Numbered from the stretch's first letter, positions 36,266 to 45,263 are shown. The stretch: 64,000 nt of DNA from Azospirillum thiophilum (GCF_001305595.1 NZ_CP012405.1:36001-100000); one strand, 5' to 3'. Notes: generated by a model not told the origin, from the letters alone. Program-made: numbers and translations.

Positions 36266-37258
36266 TCAGATCGACAGGCAGTTGGTCGCGCGCCATGCAT
36301 CGTCCAGCGCCACCGTCACCGTTTCGCCGGCGCGGACCGGCAGCGCGGATGCGGTCGGGCTGAACACCTCGGTCGACCAGATCAGGAAGTCGTCGAACCA
36401 CAGTTCCTGCACCCACATCACCGCGTTCAGCGTGCCGGCGGACTGGATGGCGAGCGAAGCGTGCTTGGGCAACCGCTCGAACGAAGCGCCGGTGTCGTAG
36501 CGGATTTCCTCCACCAGCGCCGGATCCCCCAGGAAGCGCCCGCCCCCGCGCCGATGGCGGTAGCCGCCGTTGGTGAAGCCCGGGGACCAGTCATAATCGC
36601 CGAACGTCACCGGGCGGGACCGGTTGTAGCACAGCTCGGTGGTCATCGCGTCAAGCAGGGGACCGAAGCGGAGGCCGTAGCGGTTTTCCAGATCGGCAAC
36701 GGAGCGCCGCAGATCGGCCATTTCGGAGAATGCGTCGATCTGCGGCCAGTCGCAGGGGATCGCCAAGTAACGGACGCGGTTCGGCACCGTCACGCAGCCC
36801 GGCTTGCCGAAGCGGAGGCGCAGGGCGCACACGGCGGCCGAGCGCGGCTCGTCGACGATGACGTGGTTGGTGTAGATGAAGGCGAACAGCACGTCGAACA
36901 GGCCGGGCACCTGCGAGGAGTCGACGGTGGCGAGGTCCGCCTCCAGAAAGCGGATGCGGTCGCCGTAGCCATTGGCTTTCGCAAGGGCGCGGGCCAGATC
37001 AACATGGTCGCGGTCGACGGCGATCACCTCGGACGCACCGGCCTCCAGCGCCAGGAAAGACAGGATTCCCATGCCGCAGCCGGCATCGAGCACCCGGTCG
37101 CCGGGCTTCACGGCCGCGCGCACCGCCCGTTCGATGCTGAAGGTGCGGTCGAGCCGCAGGAGGTTCCTCAGATGCATCGCGACGGAGAAATGGACGTCGC
37201 GCACCGGTGGGTTCACCGGCGTATCGGTGGAATGGTCGCTCATGGGTTGCTCGCTCAT
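36266..37258 (-). CDS. Class I SAM-dependent methyltransferase, PRMT-like
   Basis: 330 residues. AVKPGDRVLDAGCGMGILSF is motif I; EVIAVDRDHVDLARALAKAN is the Asp/SAM-ribose strand; SSQVPGLFDVLFAF and the later barrel-like half resemble protein-arginine methyltransferases. The double-E loop of true PRMTs is not obvious: around YTNHVIVDEPRSAAV the spacing differs. Cytoplasmic; the target protein is unknown. Start ATG 37258 chosen for length; ATG 37243 also possible. Convergent with the DUF1858 gene (15 bp), and 162 bp after the chemoreceptor gene on the same strand. Confidence 0.7.
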   Translation of the reverse strand: MSEQPMSDHSTDTPVNPPVRDVHFSVAMHLRNLLRLDRTFSIERAVRAAVKPGDRVLDAGCGMGILSFLALEAGASEVIAVDRDHVDLARALAKANGYGDRIRFLEADLATVDSSQVPGLFDVLFAFIYTNHVIVDEPRSAAVCALRLRFGKPGCVTVPNRVRYLAIPCDWPQIDAFSEMADLRRSVADLENRYGLRFGPLLDAMTTELCYNRSRPVTFGDYDWSPGFTNGGYRHRRGGGRFLGDPALVEEIRYDTGASFERLPKHASLAIQSAGTLNAVMWVQELWFDDFLIWSTEVFSPTASALPVRAGETVTVALDDAWRATNCLSI

Positions 37259-37420
37259 GGGATGTTCTTCGCCTCAAGCGGTTGCAGATGGTTCTCCAGG
37301 CGGTGGCGTTAAGCGCCGGTCGCCGCCGGCTTCATTGCCGATGCCGTCATATCCCAGTCCTCCGCTTCATCCATGATCCGGCCCGTGATCCGGCCCGGCT
37401 CAAGATCCGATGCGGCCGGG

Positions 37421-39097
37421 TCAGATCGCACGCAGCCGGCTGAAGAAGGTGTTGACCTGATCGTTGAGCACCGAAGCTTCGTGCCGCAGGGAGTCCGAGG
37501 CGCTGTGCAGGTCGTTGGCGGCGGAGCTGGTGACTTCGGCCGCATCGGCGACGCCGGTGATGTTCGCCGACACCTCGCGCGTGCCGTCGGCGGCATGGCC
37601 GATGTTGCGGGCGATGTCCTGGGTCGTGGCGCCCTGCTGTTCCATCGCCGAAGCGATGCCGATCGAGATCGTCCGCATGTCGGCGACGATCGAGCCGATG
37701 GAGGAGATCGCCGCGACGGCACGCTGGGTCTCGTCCTGGATGCCGCCGACGTAGGTCTGGATCTCCTTGGTGGCCTGCGATGTCTGGTTGGCCAGCACCT
37801 TGACTTCGCTGGCGACGACGGCGAAGCCCTTGCCGGTTTCCCCGGCCCTCGCCGCCTCGATGGTGGCGTTCAGCGCCAGCAGGTTGGTCTGGTTGGCGAT
37901 TTCCTGGATGACCTGGACGATGGCGCCGATCCGCATCGCCGCTTCGGCAAGCCCCTTCATGGTGACGTTGGTCTGTTCGGCTTCCTGCACGGCGCGTTGG
38001 GCGACGTCGGTCGACCGGGCGACCTGATGGTTGACTTCGCTGACCGCCGCCGACAGTTCCTCGGCGGCGCTGGCGATGGTCTGCACATTGCCGGTGGTGT
38101 CGCTGGCGGCGTGATTGACGGTGTCGATCATGCTGCGGCTTTGCTTGGCCATGACCGCCAGGTTGCCGGCGTGGGAGCGGACCTGTTCGGCCGCGGCGAC
38201 GACCGCCGTGACGACTTCGGATGTCCGCTGCTGGAAGTCGGCCAGCGACTGTTCGATCGCCGCCTGCCGGCGCTCCTTGGCCGCATGCTCGATTTCCTGC
38301 TCGGCGACCAGCTGGTCGGCTTTGCGGCGGTTGGTCTTGAAGACCTCCATGGCACGGGCGAGCGTGCCCACCTCGTGCTTGTCGTCGATGTGCGGGATGT
38401 CGACCGACAGGTCGCCGCCGGCAAGCGCGCTCATGCGCTGGGCCATGGTCGACACCGGGCGGCTGATGCTGCGGGCCAGAAGGAAGGCGAAGCTGCCGCC
38501 CGCCGCAAGGACGACCGCGGCAATCCCGATATAGATCACCAGGATGCGATTGTAGATCGTCTCGACATCGTCCAGATAGAGGCCGGTGCCGATGGACCAT
38601 TGCCACGGCTCGAATCCGGCGGCGTAGGCCAGCTTGTCCACCGCCTCGGTCTGGCCGGGGCGGGGAAAGCGGAAGCTGTAGAAGTCACCGCCGCGCTGCG
38701 CCGCCTCGATCTGCAGGCGCACCGTCGGCACCCCGTCGACGGTCTTGAAGTCGATGCGGTTCTTGCCCTCGAAGGCGGGGTTGACATGCACCATGGTGAC
38801 GCCGTCGAAGCGTGTGGCGAAGAAATAGTCGCCTGCCCCGAAGCGCAGCGGGCGCAGCTGGTCCCGGGCCGCCTGCTGGGCCTGTTCGCGGGTGAGCTGT
38901 CCGGACTTTTCCTTCTCGTGCCAACTTTCCACCATGCCGCGCACCACGCCGACGGTCTGCCGGAGCTGCTCCTTGCGGTCTTCCAGCAGGCTGTCCTTCA
39001 GGACGCTCAGGCTGAACCCTGCAACGACGACCAGCGTGACCAGGAGAAGGGGAATGAACAGCATCAGCCGATGGGATATGCGGAAATTCTTGAGCAT
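37421..39097 (-). CDS. Methyl-accepting chemotaxis protein with single Cache domain
   Basis: 558 residues from ATG 39097, with GAGAAG upstream. TM1 at about 11-31; a periplasmic sCache_2 domain (residues 35-185: FGAGDYFFATRFDG, MVHVNPAFEGKNRIDF, WQWSIGTGLYLDDV); TM2 at about 190-212; HAMP; then the signalling domain with the conserved hairpin tip IANQTNLLALNATIEAARAG. Single-Cache receptors of this type often sense C2-C4 carboxylates. No C-terminal CheR pentapeptide is visible. It probably binds a small acid. Confidence 0.92.
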   Translation of the reverse strand: MLKNFRISHRLMLFIPLLLVTLVVVAGFSLSVLKDSLLEDRKEQLRQTVGVVRGMVESWHEKEKSGQLTREQAQQAARDQLRPLRFGAGDYFFATRFDGVTMVHVNPAFEGKNRIDFKTVDGVPTVRLQIEAAQRGGDFYSFRFPRPGQTEAVDKLAYAAGFEPWQWSIGTGLYLDDVETIYNRILVIYIGIAAVVLAAGGSFAFLLARSISRPVSTMAQRMSALAGGDLSVDIPHIDDKHEVGTLARAMEVFKTNRRKADQLVAEQEIEHAAKERRQAAIEQSLADFQQRTSEVVTAVVAAAEQVRSHAGNLAVMAKQSRSMIDTVNHAASDTTGNVQTIASAAEELSAAVSEVNHQVARSTDVAQRAVQEAEQTNVTMKGLAEAAMRIGAIVQVIQEIANQTNLLALNATIEAARAGETGKGFAVVASEVKVLANQTSQATKEIQTYVGGIQDETQRAVAAISSIGSIVADMRTISIGIASAMEQQGATTQDIARNIGHAADGTREVSANITGVADAAEVTSSAANDLHSASDSLRHEASVLNDQVNTFFSRLRAI

Positions 39098-39197
39098 GGA
39101 CTTCTCTATTCTCGTGCGGATGGAGGCGAGGTTCGATGTCGCCGCCCGGATCTGCATGCCGGCGATGCGACGGAATGGATGCGGCGGGATGCGGCGA

Positions 39198-40262
39198 TCA
39201 GGCGGCGGCGACCGGCGATCCGGCCGGCCGCGACTGGGCGACGAGCAGCGCGGGATCGGGCAAACAGGTCTGGGCCATGCCCGCCGGTTCCAGAGAGATC
39301 CGGAGTTCCCGGGCACAGGCATCCGCACTGGCCTGGTAGAGGTCCTGGATGCCCATGCGGTCGAGCAGGTCGAGATCGCCGTCGGTGACGGAGCCGAGAC
39401 CGCGGTCCAGGTAACGATAGCTGCTGCCGGCGCGATGGACTCCCGGCACGAAGTAGATGTCCGGTTCCTTGGTGAAGATCAGGCTCGACTTGTCCGAGGT
39501 GAATTCCTCGACTCCATTCCAATCGGTCACCGCGCCGGTGAAGAAGCGGTCGGACAGTTCAAGACGCCTGAAGAGGGCGGCCGCGGCCCTTTCCGGCTGG
39601 CGGCTCGCTTCATGAACATAGTGGGTCGTCCGCACGCCCTCCCGGGCGGCATAGGCTTCGACGCGGATGGCGTTCAGGGACGCGATGATGAAATGCTTCA
39701 GCAGCCGGCTGCGCGGCACCCGGTCGCTCCATTTGGTGAACCATGACGCGAGTGACAGAGCCGGTTCGCGGTCGAGCATGATCAGATGCAGGCGGTCGGC
39801 CGGATAACCGGCCTCGATCAGGATCTGCAAGGGAATGAACAGGCATTCGGCCATCAGGTAGGGGCCGGCCACCTCCTTGCTGAACAGATGGGGCTGGTCG
39901 CTGGCCGACGGCAGTGCCCAAGGCGTCTGCGGGCAGTCGGTGAGAAAGTTGCGCATGGCCGCCTTCACCGGTTGGAAATAGGCGGGTATCCCGGCAACGC
40001 CGAACAGGTTGGCGAGTGCCGTCGATCCAACGCGGCACCGTCCCCAGCCGTAATGCAGCATCGGAAATTCGTCCGAAGGGACTTGGCGGAAGACCTCGGC
40101 CAGCGATCCGGCGATGCTGTTCGTCATCTTGTCGAGCCGGATTCGGCGCAACTGATACCTTCCATCGGGCTCAAGCCACGATTTAAGAATGGAAGGATCG
40201 TCTCGGCGCATGAGTTCTGTAAAACGACTCAGATCGCCAAAACGTGTCGTAAGGATACTCAT
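39198..40262 (-). CDS. Sulfotransferase-like protein
   Basis: 354 residues. HYGWGRCRVGSTALANLFG (residues 70-88) is like the PAPS 5'-phosphosulfate loop (GxxRSGSTxL), and HLIMLDREPALSLASWFTKW is like the 3'-phosphate-binding strand-helix. The rest is not recognised; total length is close to the usual 280-350 residues of bacterial sulfotransferases. The classic RSGST is changed to RVGST, so activity is uncertain. It begins next to a 430-bp AT-rich tract and lies upstream of the chemoreceptor gene. Confidence 0.5.
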   Translation of the reverse strand: MSILTTRFGDLSRFTELMRRDDPSILKSWLEPDGRYQLRRIRLDKMTNSIAGSLAEVFRQVPSDEFPMLHYGWGRCRVGSTALANLFGVAGIPAYFQPVKAAMRNFLTDCPQTPWALPSASDQPHLFSKEVAGPYLMAECLFIPLQILIEAGYPADRLHLIMLDREPALSLASWFTKWSDRVPRSRLLKHFIIASLNAIRVEAYAAREGVRTTHYVHEASRQPERAAAALFRRLELSDRFFTGAVTDWNGVEEFTSDKSSLIFTKEPDIYFVPGVHRAGSSYRYLDRGLGSVTDGDLDLLDRMGIQDLYQASADACARELRISLEPAGMAQTCLPDPALLVAQSRPAGSPVAAA

Positions 40263-40690
40263 GGCTAGGTCTCCTTTATATTGGGACGTTTCGCCGTCGA
40301 GAGCCTCTTAATATATTGATCATCAATTAGACCGTAGATAATTTATTTCAATTATAAACGGATTTAGCTTTTACCATAATCATATTCCGTATGTATGAAA
40401 CGGTGACGGCATGGCAAATAAACAATCTGCCTTTTCTATTAACAATTAGTTATTAAGACATATTTTTTCCAAGAAACATCGCATTTTAATGGAATTATTT
40501 CATCAGTCATTATGGATGTGGAAGTGCATATTCGCGTACTCATTTATAGATTTGTTGATTTCATAAGGTGCTAAAATAGCTAAATAAGCGTATTAGAAAA
40601 ATTATCATGTCATGGTTGTATTGCCGATTCACAAAACTATATATTCTAGTCCTGTAATAATGTTTCACTCGACAAAGTGAGGGAGAGGGC
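40263..40690. other. AT-rich intergenic tract, no gene seen
   Basis: About 430 bp with a GC content far below the surroundings (stretches of AATTATTT, TATATATT type). No open frame has family-like content. It must include the promoter of the sulfotransferase-like gene, but no clear -35/-10 pair could be chosen. It abuts an IS5-type remnant. Confidence 0.6.
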
Positions 40691-40895
40691 GGCCTGTTGC
40701 AGGCATGTGGCCGCTATCGCAGGAGAGGCTCCGCTCCCGCCCTGATCTGTCTCCATGCCGCACAAATCCAATGCCGTTCGCCACCGCATCCCACTGCCGA
40801 CGCGGTGCGCTCTCAACGGAGCGCGGGGTACGATGCTGCACGCGGTGCTGCGTCTGGCGTTGCGCCAGACCGAAGGGCAGATCGCTTCCACGCGA
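40691..40895 (+). mobile_element. IS5-family element remnant, third occurrence
   Basis: GGCCTGTTGCA at 40691 matches the terminal repeat of copies A and B. An ATG at 40755 reads MPHKSNAVRHRIP, like the usual start of this transposase, then TMLHAVLRLALRQTEGQIAS, like copy A's LMLRAVFRLALRQTEG. Similarity ends near 40880. The region between start and LMLR is again too short. It is the 5' stub of a transposase with no right end. Confidence 0.65.
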
Positions 40896-41035
40896 CATGC
40901 CCGCACCGGCCGGCAGCGGCGCGACCGGCGATCTTTCGGATGTCTGATTGCTGTGGCGCAACGATGGCGAGCCGGCCGGCCGGCATCCTGGCTGCAACGC
41001 CGCCCCTTCGAGGCGGCACCGGTTGGAGACAGATC

Positions 41036-41482
41036 ATGGCCAGCGTCACCGTCAGCACCACCCTTTATCGCGATCACCATGCGAGCGTCGGCCAGTTGGT
41101 CGACCGCATCGAATCGCAGCTCGCGGCGCCGTCGGTGGCGTCGGACCCCGCGTCGCTCATCGCCACGGTCCGCGAACTGTTTGGCATCTTCGCCGTCCAT
41201 CTGTCGCTGGAGGACAGCGCGCTCTACCCGCGCCTGCTGGCCCATCGGGACACCCGGCTGCGCAGCACGGCGGCGCGTTTCCAGGCGGAGATGGGCGATC
41301 TGCGGGGGCGCTTCGACCTCTACCGCACGCGCTGGCCCGGCCCGGTCGCCGTCGCCAAGGATCCGGCCGCCTTCGTCCGCGAAACGCGCGACGTCGTCGC
41401 TGCGCTGAAACACCGCATCGGCCGCGAGGACCGCGAACTCTACGACCTGATCGACCGGGCGGGGCTGGCCAGCGTCGCCTGA
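41036..41482 (+). CDS. Hemerythrin HHE-domain protein
   Basis: 148 residues from ATG 41036. LYRDHHASVGQLVDRI gives H14/H15; AVHLSLEDSALYPRL gives H55 and E59; LKHRIGREDRELYDLI ends the four-helix bundle. This resembles the hemerythrin-like group that carries a di-iron site binding O2 or NO. It stands next to ubiT, which starts 99 bp downstream beyond an FNR box, so a role in low-oxygen or NO physiology is likely; the box lies after this gene, so it is probably not controlled by it. Confidence 0.82.
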   Translation: MASVTVSTTLYRDHHASVGQLVDRIESQLAAPSVASDPASLIATVRELFGIFAVHLSLEDSALYPRLLAHRDTRLRSTAARFQAEMGDLRGRFDLYRTRWPGPVAVAKDPAAFVRETRDVVAALKHRIGREDRELYDLIDRAGLASVA

Positions 41483-41504
41483 GGCCGGGATTTCCAGCTT
41501 GAAC

Positions 41505-41518
41505 TTGACAGAGGTCAA
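41505..41518. promoter_or_regulatory. FNR/Nnr-type box upstream of ubiT
   Basis: TTGA-CAGAGG-TCAA, a perfect match to the TTGAN6TCAA half-site pair of Fnr/Nnr/Dnr regulators, 64 bp before ubiT. The Crp/Fnr protein at 35119 is the nearest candidate regulator. Confidence 0.85.
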
Positions 41519-41581
41519 TGACGGCGGGCGGTTACCGGCTTTCATGGGTGCCGGAATGACCGATAAGGAGGGAATCCGCCG

Positions 41582-42262
41582 ATGCGCGATCCCGATGTCA
41601 CACCGACCGTGAATGCAGACGATCGAGCCCGCCGTTTCGAGACCGGCCTCAGCCTTGTCGGGCTCGGGCTGGTGCCGCGGTTGGGGGAGCGGGTCAGCGA
41701 CGCGCTGCTCGCCCGCCTTCTCCGCCAGCTGGCCGCCCGCCATCCGCGCGCCTTCGACGCGCTGCGGGAAATGCAGGATGCCCGCGTGCTGATCGAGCCG
41801 GTGGATGCACCGGTCGCGCTGATGATGCGCGTTGGGCCGAACCTGTCCCTGCACGCACTGCGCCGCGAGCCGATCGGGGCCTGTGCATTGGCTGGGCTTG
41901 GCGAGGCCGATGCCGTCATCCGCGGCCCCTATGCCCGGCTGCTCGACCTGCTGGAAGGCCGGATCGATGGCGACGCCCTGTTCTTCCGCCGTGAGTTGAG
42001 CATCGCCGGGGATACCGCGCTGATCCTCGCCCTGCGCAACACGCTGGATGGCGAGGAGATGGATCTGATGGCCGACGCGGCGTCACTCGCCGGACCGCTG
42101 GCCGGCGTCCTGCCGGTCCTGCGCCGGAACGCCGGCCCGGTGCTCGACCGCATCGAGGCGGCACGCCGGCTGCTGCCGCCGCCGCTGCGCCGCGGGGCCG
42201 CACGGCTGGAGGCGCGGCTGTCCGGGCTCGTGCCGGGCGCCGGGCCGGGAGCCGCATCGTGA
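41582..42262 (+). CDS. ubiT: UbiT, SCP2-domain accessory factor of O2-independent ubiquinone synthesis
   Basis: 226 residues. An SCP2 lipid-binding domain: LVPRLGERVSDALLARLLRQ at the N-terminus, then PNLSLHALRREPIGACALAG and GYARLLDLLEGRIDGDALFF-like middle. The protein is followed, overlapping, by ubiU and ubiV, the invariable arrangement. UbiT is thought to bind ubiquinone precursors for the UbiUV hydroxylases. A perfect FNR-type box precedes the gene. Confidence 0.9.
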   Translation: MRDPDVTPTVNADDRARRFETGLSLVGLGLVPRLGERVSDALLARLLRQLAARHPRAFDALREMQDARVLIEPVDAPVALMMRVGPNLSLHALRREPIGACALAGLGEADAVIRGPYARLLDLLEGRIDGDALFFRRELSIAGDTALILALRNTLDGEEMDLMADAASLAGPLAGVLPVLRRNAGPVLDRIEAARRLLPPPLRRGAARLEARLSGLVPGAGPGAAS

Positions 42263-43254
42263 CGACCATGGACAATTTCGAGCTGATCTGCCCGGCGGGC
42301 ACGCCGGCCGCCCTGCGTGCCGCCGTCGATGCCGGCGCCGATGCGGTCTATCTGGGCTTCCGGGACGAGACCAATGCCCGCAACTTCCCCGGCCTGAACT
42401 TCACCCGCCAGGACGTGGCCGATGCCGTGGCCTACGCCCATGCGCGCAAGGTCGAAATCTTCGTCGCCATCAACACCTATCCGCAGGCCGGCAACCTCGA
42501 CCCGTGGCGGAAGGCGGTGGACGATGCGGCGCGGCTGAAGGTGGACGCCGTCATCCTCGCCGACCTCGGCCTGCTGGAATACGCGGCCAAGCGCCACCCC
42601 GACCTGCGCCTGCATCTGTCGGTGCAGGCATCCGCCGCCAATGTCGAGGCGATCCGGCTCTACTGCGATGCCTTCGGTGTGCGCCGCGTCGTCCTGCCGC
42701 GCGTGCTGACGGTGCCGGAGATCGCCAGGCTGAACGCCGAGATCGACATCGAGACCGAGGTGTTCGTGTTCGGCGGCCTCTGCCCGATGGCGGAGGGGCG
42801 CTGTTCGCTGTCCTCCTACGCCACCGGCCTGTCGCCCAACAAGCAGGGCGTCTGTTCGCCGGCCAGCCATGTCCGCTACGAGCCGCGGGGAAGCGCGCTG
42901 GCGTCGACGCTGGGCGGTTTCACCATCAATGTGTTCGGCGAGGGCGAGCCGGCCGGCTATCCCACCCTGTGCAAGGGCCGTTTCGTCGCCCGCGACACCC
43001 CGGCCTACCTGTTCGAGGAGCCGACGAGCCTCAACGCCATGGATCTGCTGCCCGAGCTGAAGGCGGCCGGCGTCCGGGCGCTGAAGATCGAGGGGCGGCA
43101 GCGCGGCAAGGCCTATATCGGCGCGGTCGTCCGCGCCTACCGCGAGGCGCTGGACTCCTTCGCCGCCGGCCGGCCGGTGCCGCGGATCGACCTGCAGGCG
43201 ATGGTGGAAGGCGGCACCCAGACCACCGGCGCCTATACCCGCGCATGGCGATGA
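42259..43254 (+). CDS. ubiU: UbiU, U32-family iron-sulfur protein, anaerobic ubiquinone synthesis
   Basis: 331 residues from a GTG at 42259 that overlaps the ubiT stop (GTGA). Peptidase-U32 fold: FELICPAGTPAALRAAVDAG and AVYLGFRDETNARNFPGLNF. The cluster cysteines are in GLCPMAEGRCSLSSYATG, QGVCSPASH and LCKGRF. UbiU and UbiV form a heterodimer that hydroxylates the ubiquinone ring without oxygen, using prephenate as oxygen donor. Active under anaerobic or denitrifying conditions. Confidence 0.94.
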   Translation: MTTMDNFELICPAGTPAALRAAVDAGADAVYLGFRDETNARNFPGLNFTRQDVADAVAYAHARKVEIFVAINTYPQAGNLDPWRKAVDDAARLKVDAVILADLGLLEYAAKRHPDLRLHLSVQASAANVEAIRLYCDAFGVRRVVLPRVLTVPEIARLNAEIDIETEVFVFGGLCPMAEGRCSLSSYATGLSPNKQGVCSPASHVRYEPRGSALASTLGGFTINVFGEGEPAGYPTLCKGRFVARDTPAYLFEEPTSLNAMDLLPELKAAGVRALKIEGRQRGKAYIGAVVRAYREALDSFAAGRPVPRIDLQAMVEGGTQTTGAYTRAWR

Positions 43255-43299
43255 GCCGATCGGGCATCGAGCCGATCGGACATTGAGGAGCTTTACCGA

Positions 43300-44205
43300 A
43301 TGACTGCGTCACTCACTTTGGGACCGGTGCTGTTCAATTGGCCGGTCGACCGCTGGCGCGATTTCTACGCCCGTATCGCCGACGAGGCGCCGGTGGACAC
43401 CGTGATCGTCGGCGAGATCGTCTGCTTCAAGCGCGCCCCCTTCTTCGCCCAAGCGATGGGCGAGGTGGTCGAGCGGCTCACCGCCGCCGGCAAGACGGTC
43501 TGGTTTGCCAGCCCGATCCTGGTCGGCAGCGAGCGCGAGCGCGTGGCGATGCGCGACCTCGTCGAGGCGGATGCCGGACTGGTCGAGGCGAACGACATGG
43601 GGGCGCTGGCCCTGCTTGCGGGGCGGCCCCATGCCGTCGGCCCGATGATCAACGTCTATAACGAGGCGACGCTGGCATGGCTCGCCGGGCGCGGCGCGGT
43701 GGCGGTCTCGCTGCCGGCCGAGCTGCCGGCGGCCGCCGTCGCGGCGCTGGCCAGGGCCGGCCGAGAACTGGGCGTGGCCGTGGAGGTGCAGACCTGGGGC
43801 CGGGCGCCGCTCGCCATCTCGGCCCGCTGCTATCACGCGCGCGCCCACGGGCTGCACAAGGACGGCTGCCAGTTCGTCTGCGGCAACGATCCCGATGGGC
43901 TGGCGGTGACGACGATGGACGGCCAGCCCTTCCTGACCGTCAACGGCACCCAGACCATGTCGCACGGCTGCCTGTGCCTGGCGGAGGAGATGGCGGAGCT
44001 GTCCGCCATGGGCATCGCCCGGTTCCGGCTGTCGCCGCAGGCGATGGACATGGTGCGGGTCGCCGAGGCCTTCCGCGCCGTGCTCGACGGCCGGCGCGGC
44101 GGTGCGGAGGTGGCGGCCGAGCTGGGCGGCCTGATCGGCGCCCCGCTGGTCAACGGCTTCTTCCACGACACCGCCGGGGCGCGGCAGGTGGCGGCGGGGG
44201 CCTGA
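43300..44205 (+). CDS. ubiV: UbiV, U32-family partner of UbiU
   Basis: 301 residues. TLGPVLFNWPVDRWRDFYAR and VIVGEIVCFKRAPFF, then the cysteine-rich ISARCYHARAHGLHKDGCQF and VCGNDPDG; these fit the four cluster-binding cysteines of UbiV. It follows ubiU after 45 bp and should be co-transcribed. Cytoplasmic partner in the oxygen-independent hydroxylation of the quinone ring. Confidence 0.93.
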   Translation: MTASLTLGPVLFNWPVDRWRDFYARIADEAPVDTVIVGEIVCFKRAPFFAQAMGEVVERLTAAGKTVWFASPILVGSERERVAMRDLVEADAGLVEANDMGALALLAGRPHAVGPMINVYNEATLAWLAGRGAVAVSLPAELPAAAVAALARAGRELGVAVEVQTWGRAPLAISARCYHARAHGLHKDGCQFVCGNDPDGLAVTTMDGQPFLTVNGTQTMSHGCLCLAEEMAELSAMGIARFRLSPQAMDMVRVAEAFRAVLDGRRGGAEVAAELGGLIGAPLVNGFFHDTAGARQVAAGA

Positions 44206-44208
44206 GCA

Positions 44209-44249
44209 GGTTTCTCCGGATCGGGCAACCGGCCCGGCCTGGAGAAACC
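44209..44249 (+). terminator. Hairpin after ubiV
   Basis: GGTTTCTCC ... GGAGAAACC, 9-bp perfect stem with a 23-base GC-rich loop region able to fold further, 4 bp after the ubiV stop. No clear U-run. Confidence 0.5.
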
Positions 44250-44380
44250 AGCGCATTCTATGGCTTTGCAAGTGACCGCTCGGCTGCAGCGTCAGGCGGG
44301 CAGCCAACTCCCATCCGATTTTTGCACCGACGTCCTTCGCGAACGCATCGATGACGGCCCTGCCCTGCCGGGCAACATCT

Positions 44381-45067
44381 TTATTGGACAGACTCCTGCG
44401 GCACCGGACCTTGCCGCAGGAAATCGGTGAGTTTTCCGCCTTCCTGGATGTTGTGTAGTTCCGACAGGCGTCCGGCCTCTTCAACCCGCCCTTGCAGGAT
44501 CGCTTCGACGATCGGGCGATGCTGGTCAAGGATCTGGTCGGGTTCGGGGATCAGCGCATCGCTGGAGTGGATGTACATGCGGATTTGCTGCTCGATCAGC
44601 GCATATTGCCGGGCCAACCGCTTGTGTCGGGTCAGGTCTATGATGGCTTTGTGCAGGCCGAAATCGGCCTCCGCGATGGCGTCGGCATCGTTGCCGCGGC
44701 ACGCGGCCACCAGCGCCTCGTAGGCCGCGGACAGGATGGGCTTGCGGTTTTCGGCCGTCGCAGCGAGTTCGGCGGCCAACCGTTCGACGCTCGACCGCAA
44801 CGTGTAGAGTTCCCAAGCGTCATGCGCCGACAGTGAGGTCACCGTCCATCCGGTATAGGGAACCAGAACGATCAGCCCCTCGGCCGCCAGCTGATGCAAG
44901 GCGGTGCGGATGGTGGCCCTCGACAGCTTCAACTGGTCGGACAGCTGGATTTCGGTGATCCGCGCACCCGGTGGGATCGATCCGGTTACGATCGATTCGC
45001 GCAGAGCGTCCGCCGCCTGCATCTCAACCGGCATCTTGACGACGTCGCGGACCTTCAACCTGCTCAT
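44381..45067 (-). CDS. GntR/FadR-family regulator of the enolase-transporter operon
   Basis: 228 residues. The winged HTH (LSDQLKLSRATIRTALHQLA) is followed by an FCD domain with metal-type histidines: EADFGLHKAIIDL, DQHRPIVEAIL and SELHNIQEG. FCD regulators bind small acids. It is divergent from the enolase paralogue; two palindromes (45149-45162, 45201-45218) in the 196-bp gap are likely its operators, and a third before the HAD gene at 54046 extends the regulon. Expected to repress until the imported acid binds. Confidence 0.87.
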   Translation of the reverse strand: MSRLKVRDVVKMPVEMQAADALRESIVTGSIPPGARITEIQLSDQLKLSRATIRTALHQLAAEGLIVLVPYTGWTVTSLSAHDAWELYTLRSSVERLAAELAATAENRKPILSAAYEALVAACRGNDADAIAEADFGLHKAIIDLTRHKRLARQYALIEQQIRMYIHSSDALIPEPDQILDQHRPIVEAILQGRVEEAGRLSELHNIQEGGKLTDFLRQGPVPQESVQ

Positions 45068-45148
45068 TCATACCCTCTCGCACGGCCGGGACAGCGTGGC
45101 CCGCTGCACCGTTCTGGGCCAAATCTGCCCAGAAATCCAGCAATGATT

Positions 45149-45162
45149 GATTGTCGGCAATC
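45149..45162. promoter_or_regulatory. GntR-type operator 1 upstream of the enolase operon
   Basis: GATTGTCGGCAATC: palindrome with one central mismatch pair; 87 bp ahead of the GntR start codon and 102 bp before the enolase paralogue. Same core as 45201-45218 and 53885-53896. Confidence 0.72.
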
Positions 45163-45200
45163 GACGTGGAGCGCGATCGGTTCATGCGAAAGCCGCTTGA

Positions 45201-45218
45201 CCGATTGTCGACAATCGG
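45201..45218. promoter_or_regulatory. GntR-type operator 2 upstream of the enolase operon
   Basis: CCGATTGTCGACAATCGG: perfect 18-bp palindrome, 46 bp before the enolase paralogue start. It probably overlaps the promoter of the operon. Confidence 0.82.
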
Positions 45219-45263
45219 TAATCATCTATTCGTCACAAACATGCCGACCGAATGAGGGTTGCA

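Noticed and set aside
40691..41036. Possibility that the open frame from 40697 extends hemerythrin by 113 residues
   Set aside because: The upstream part is the IS5 remnant read in the wrong frame; hemerythrin starts naturally at 41036.
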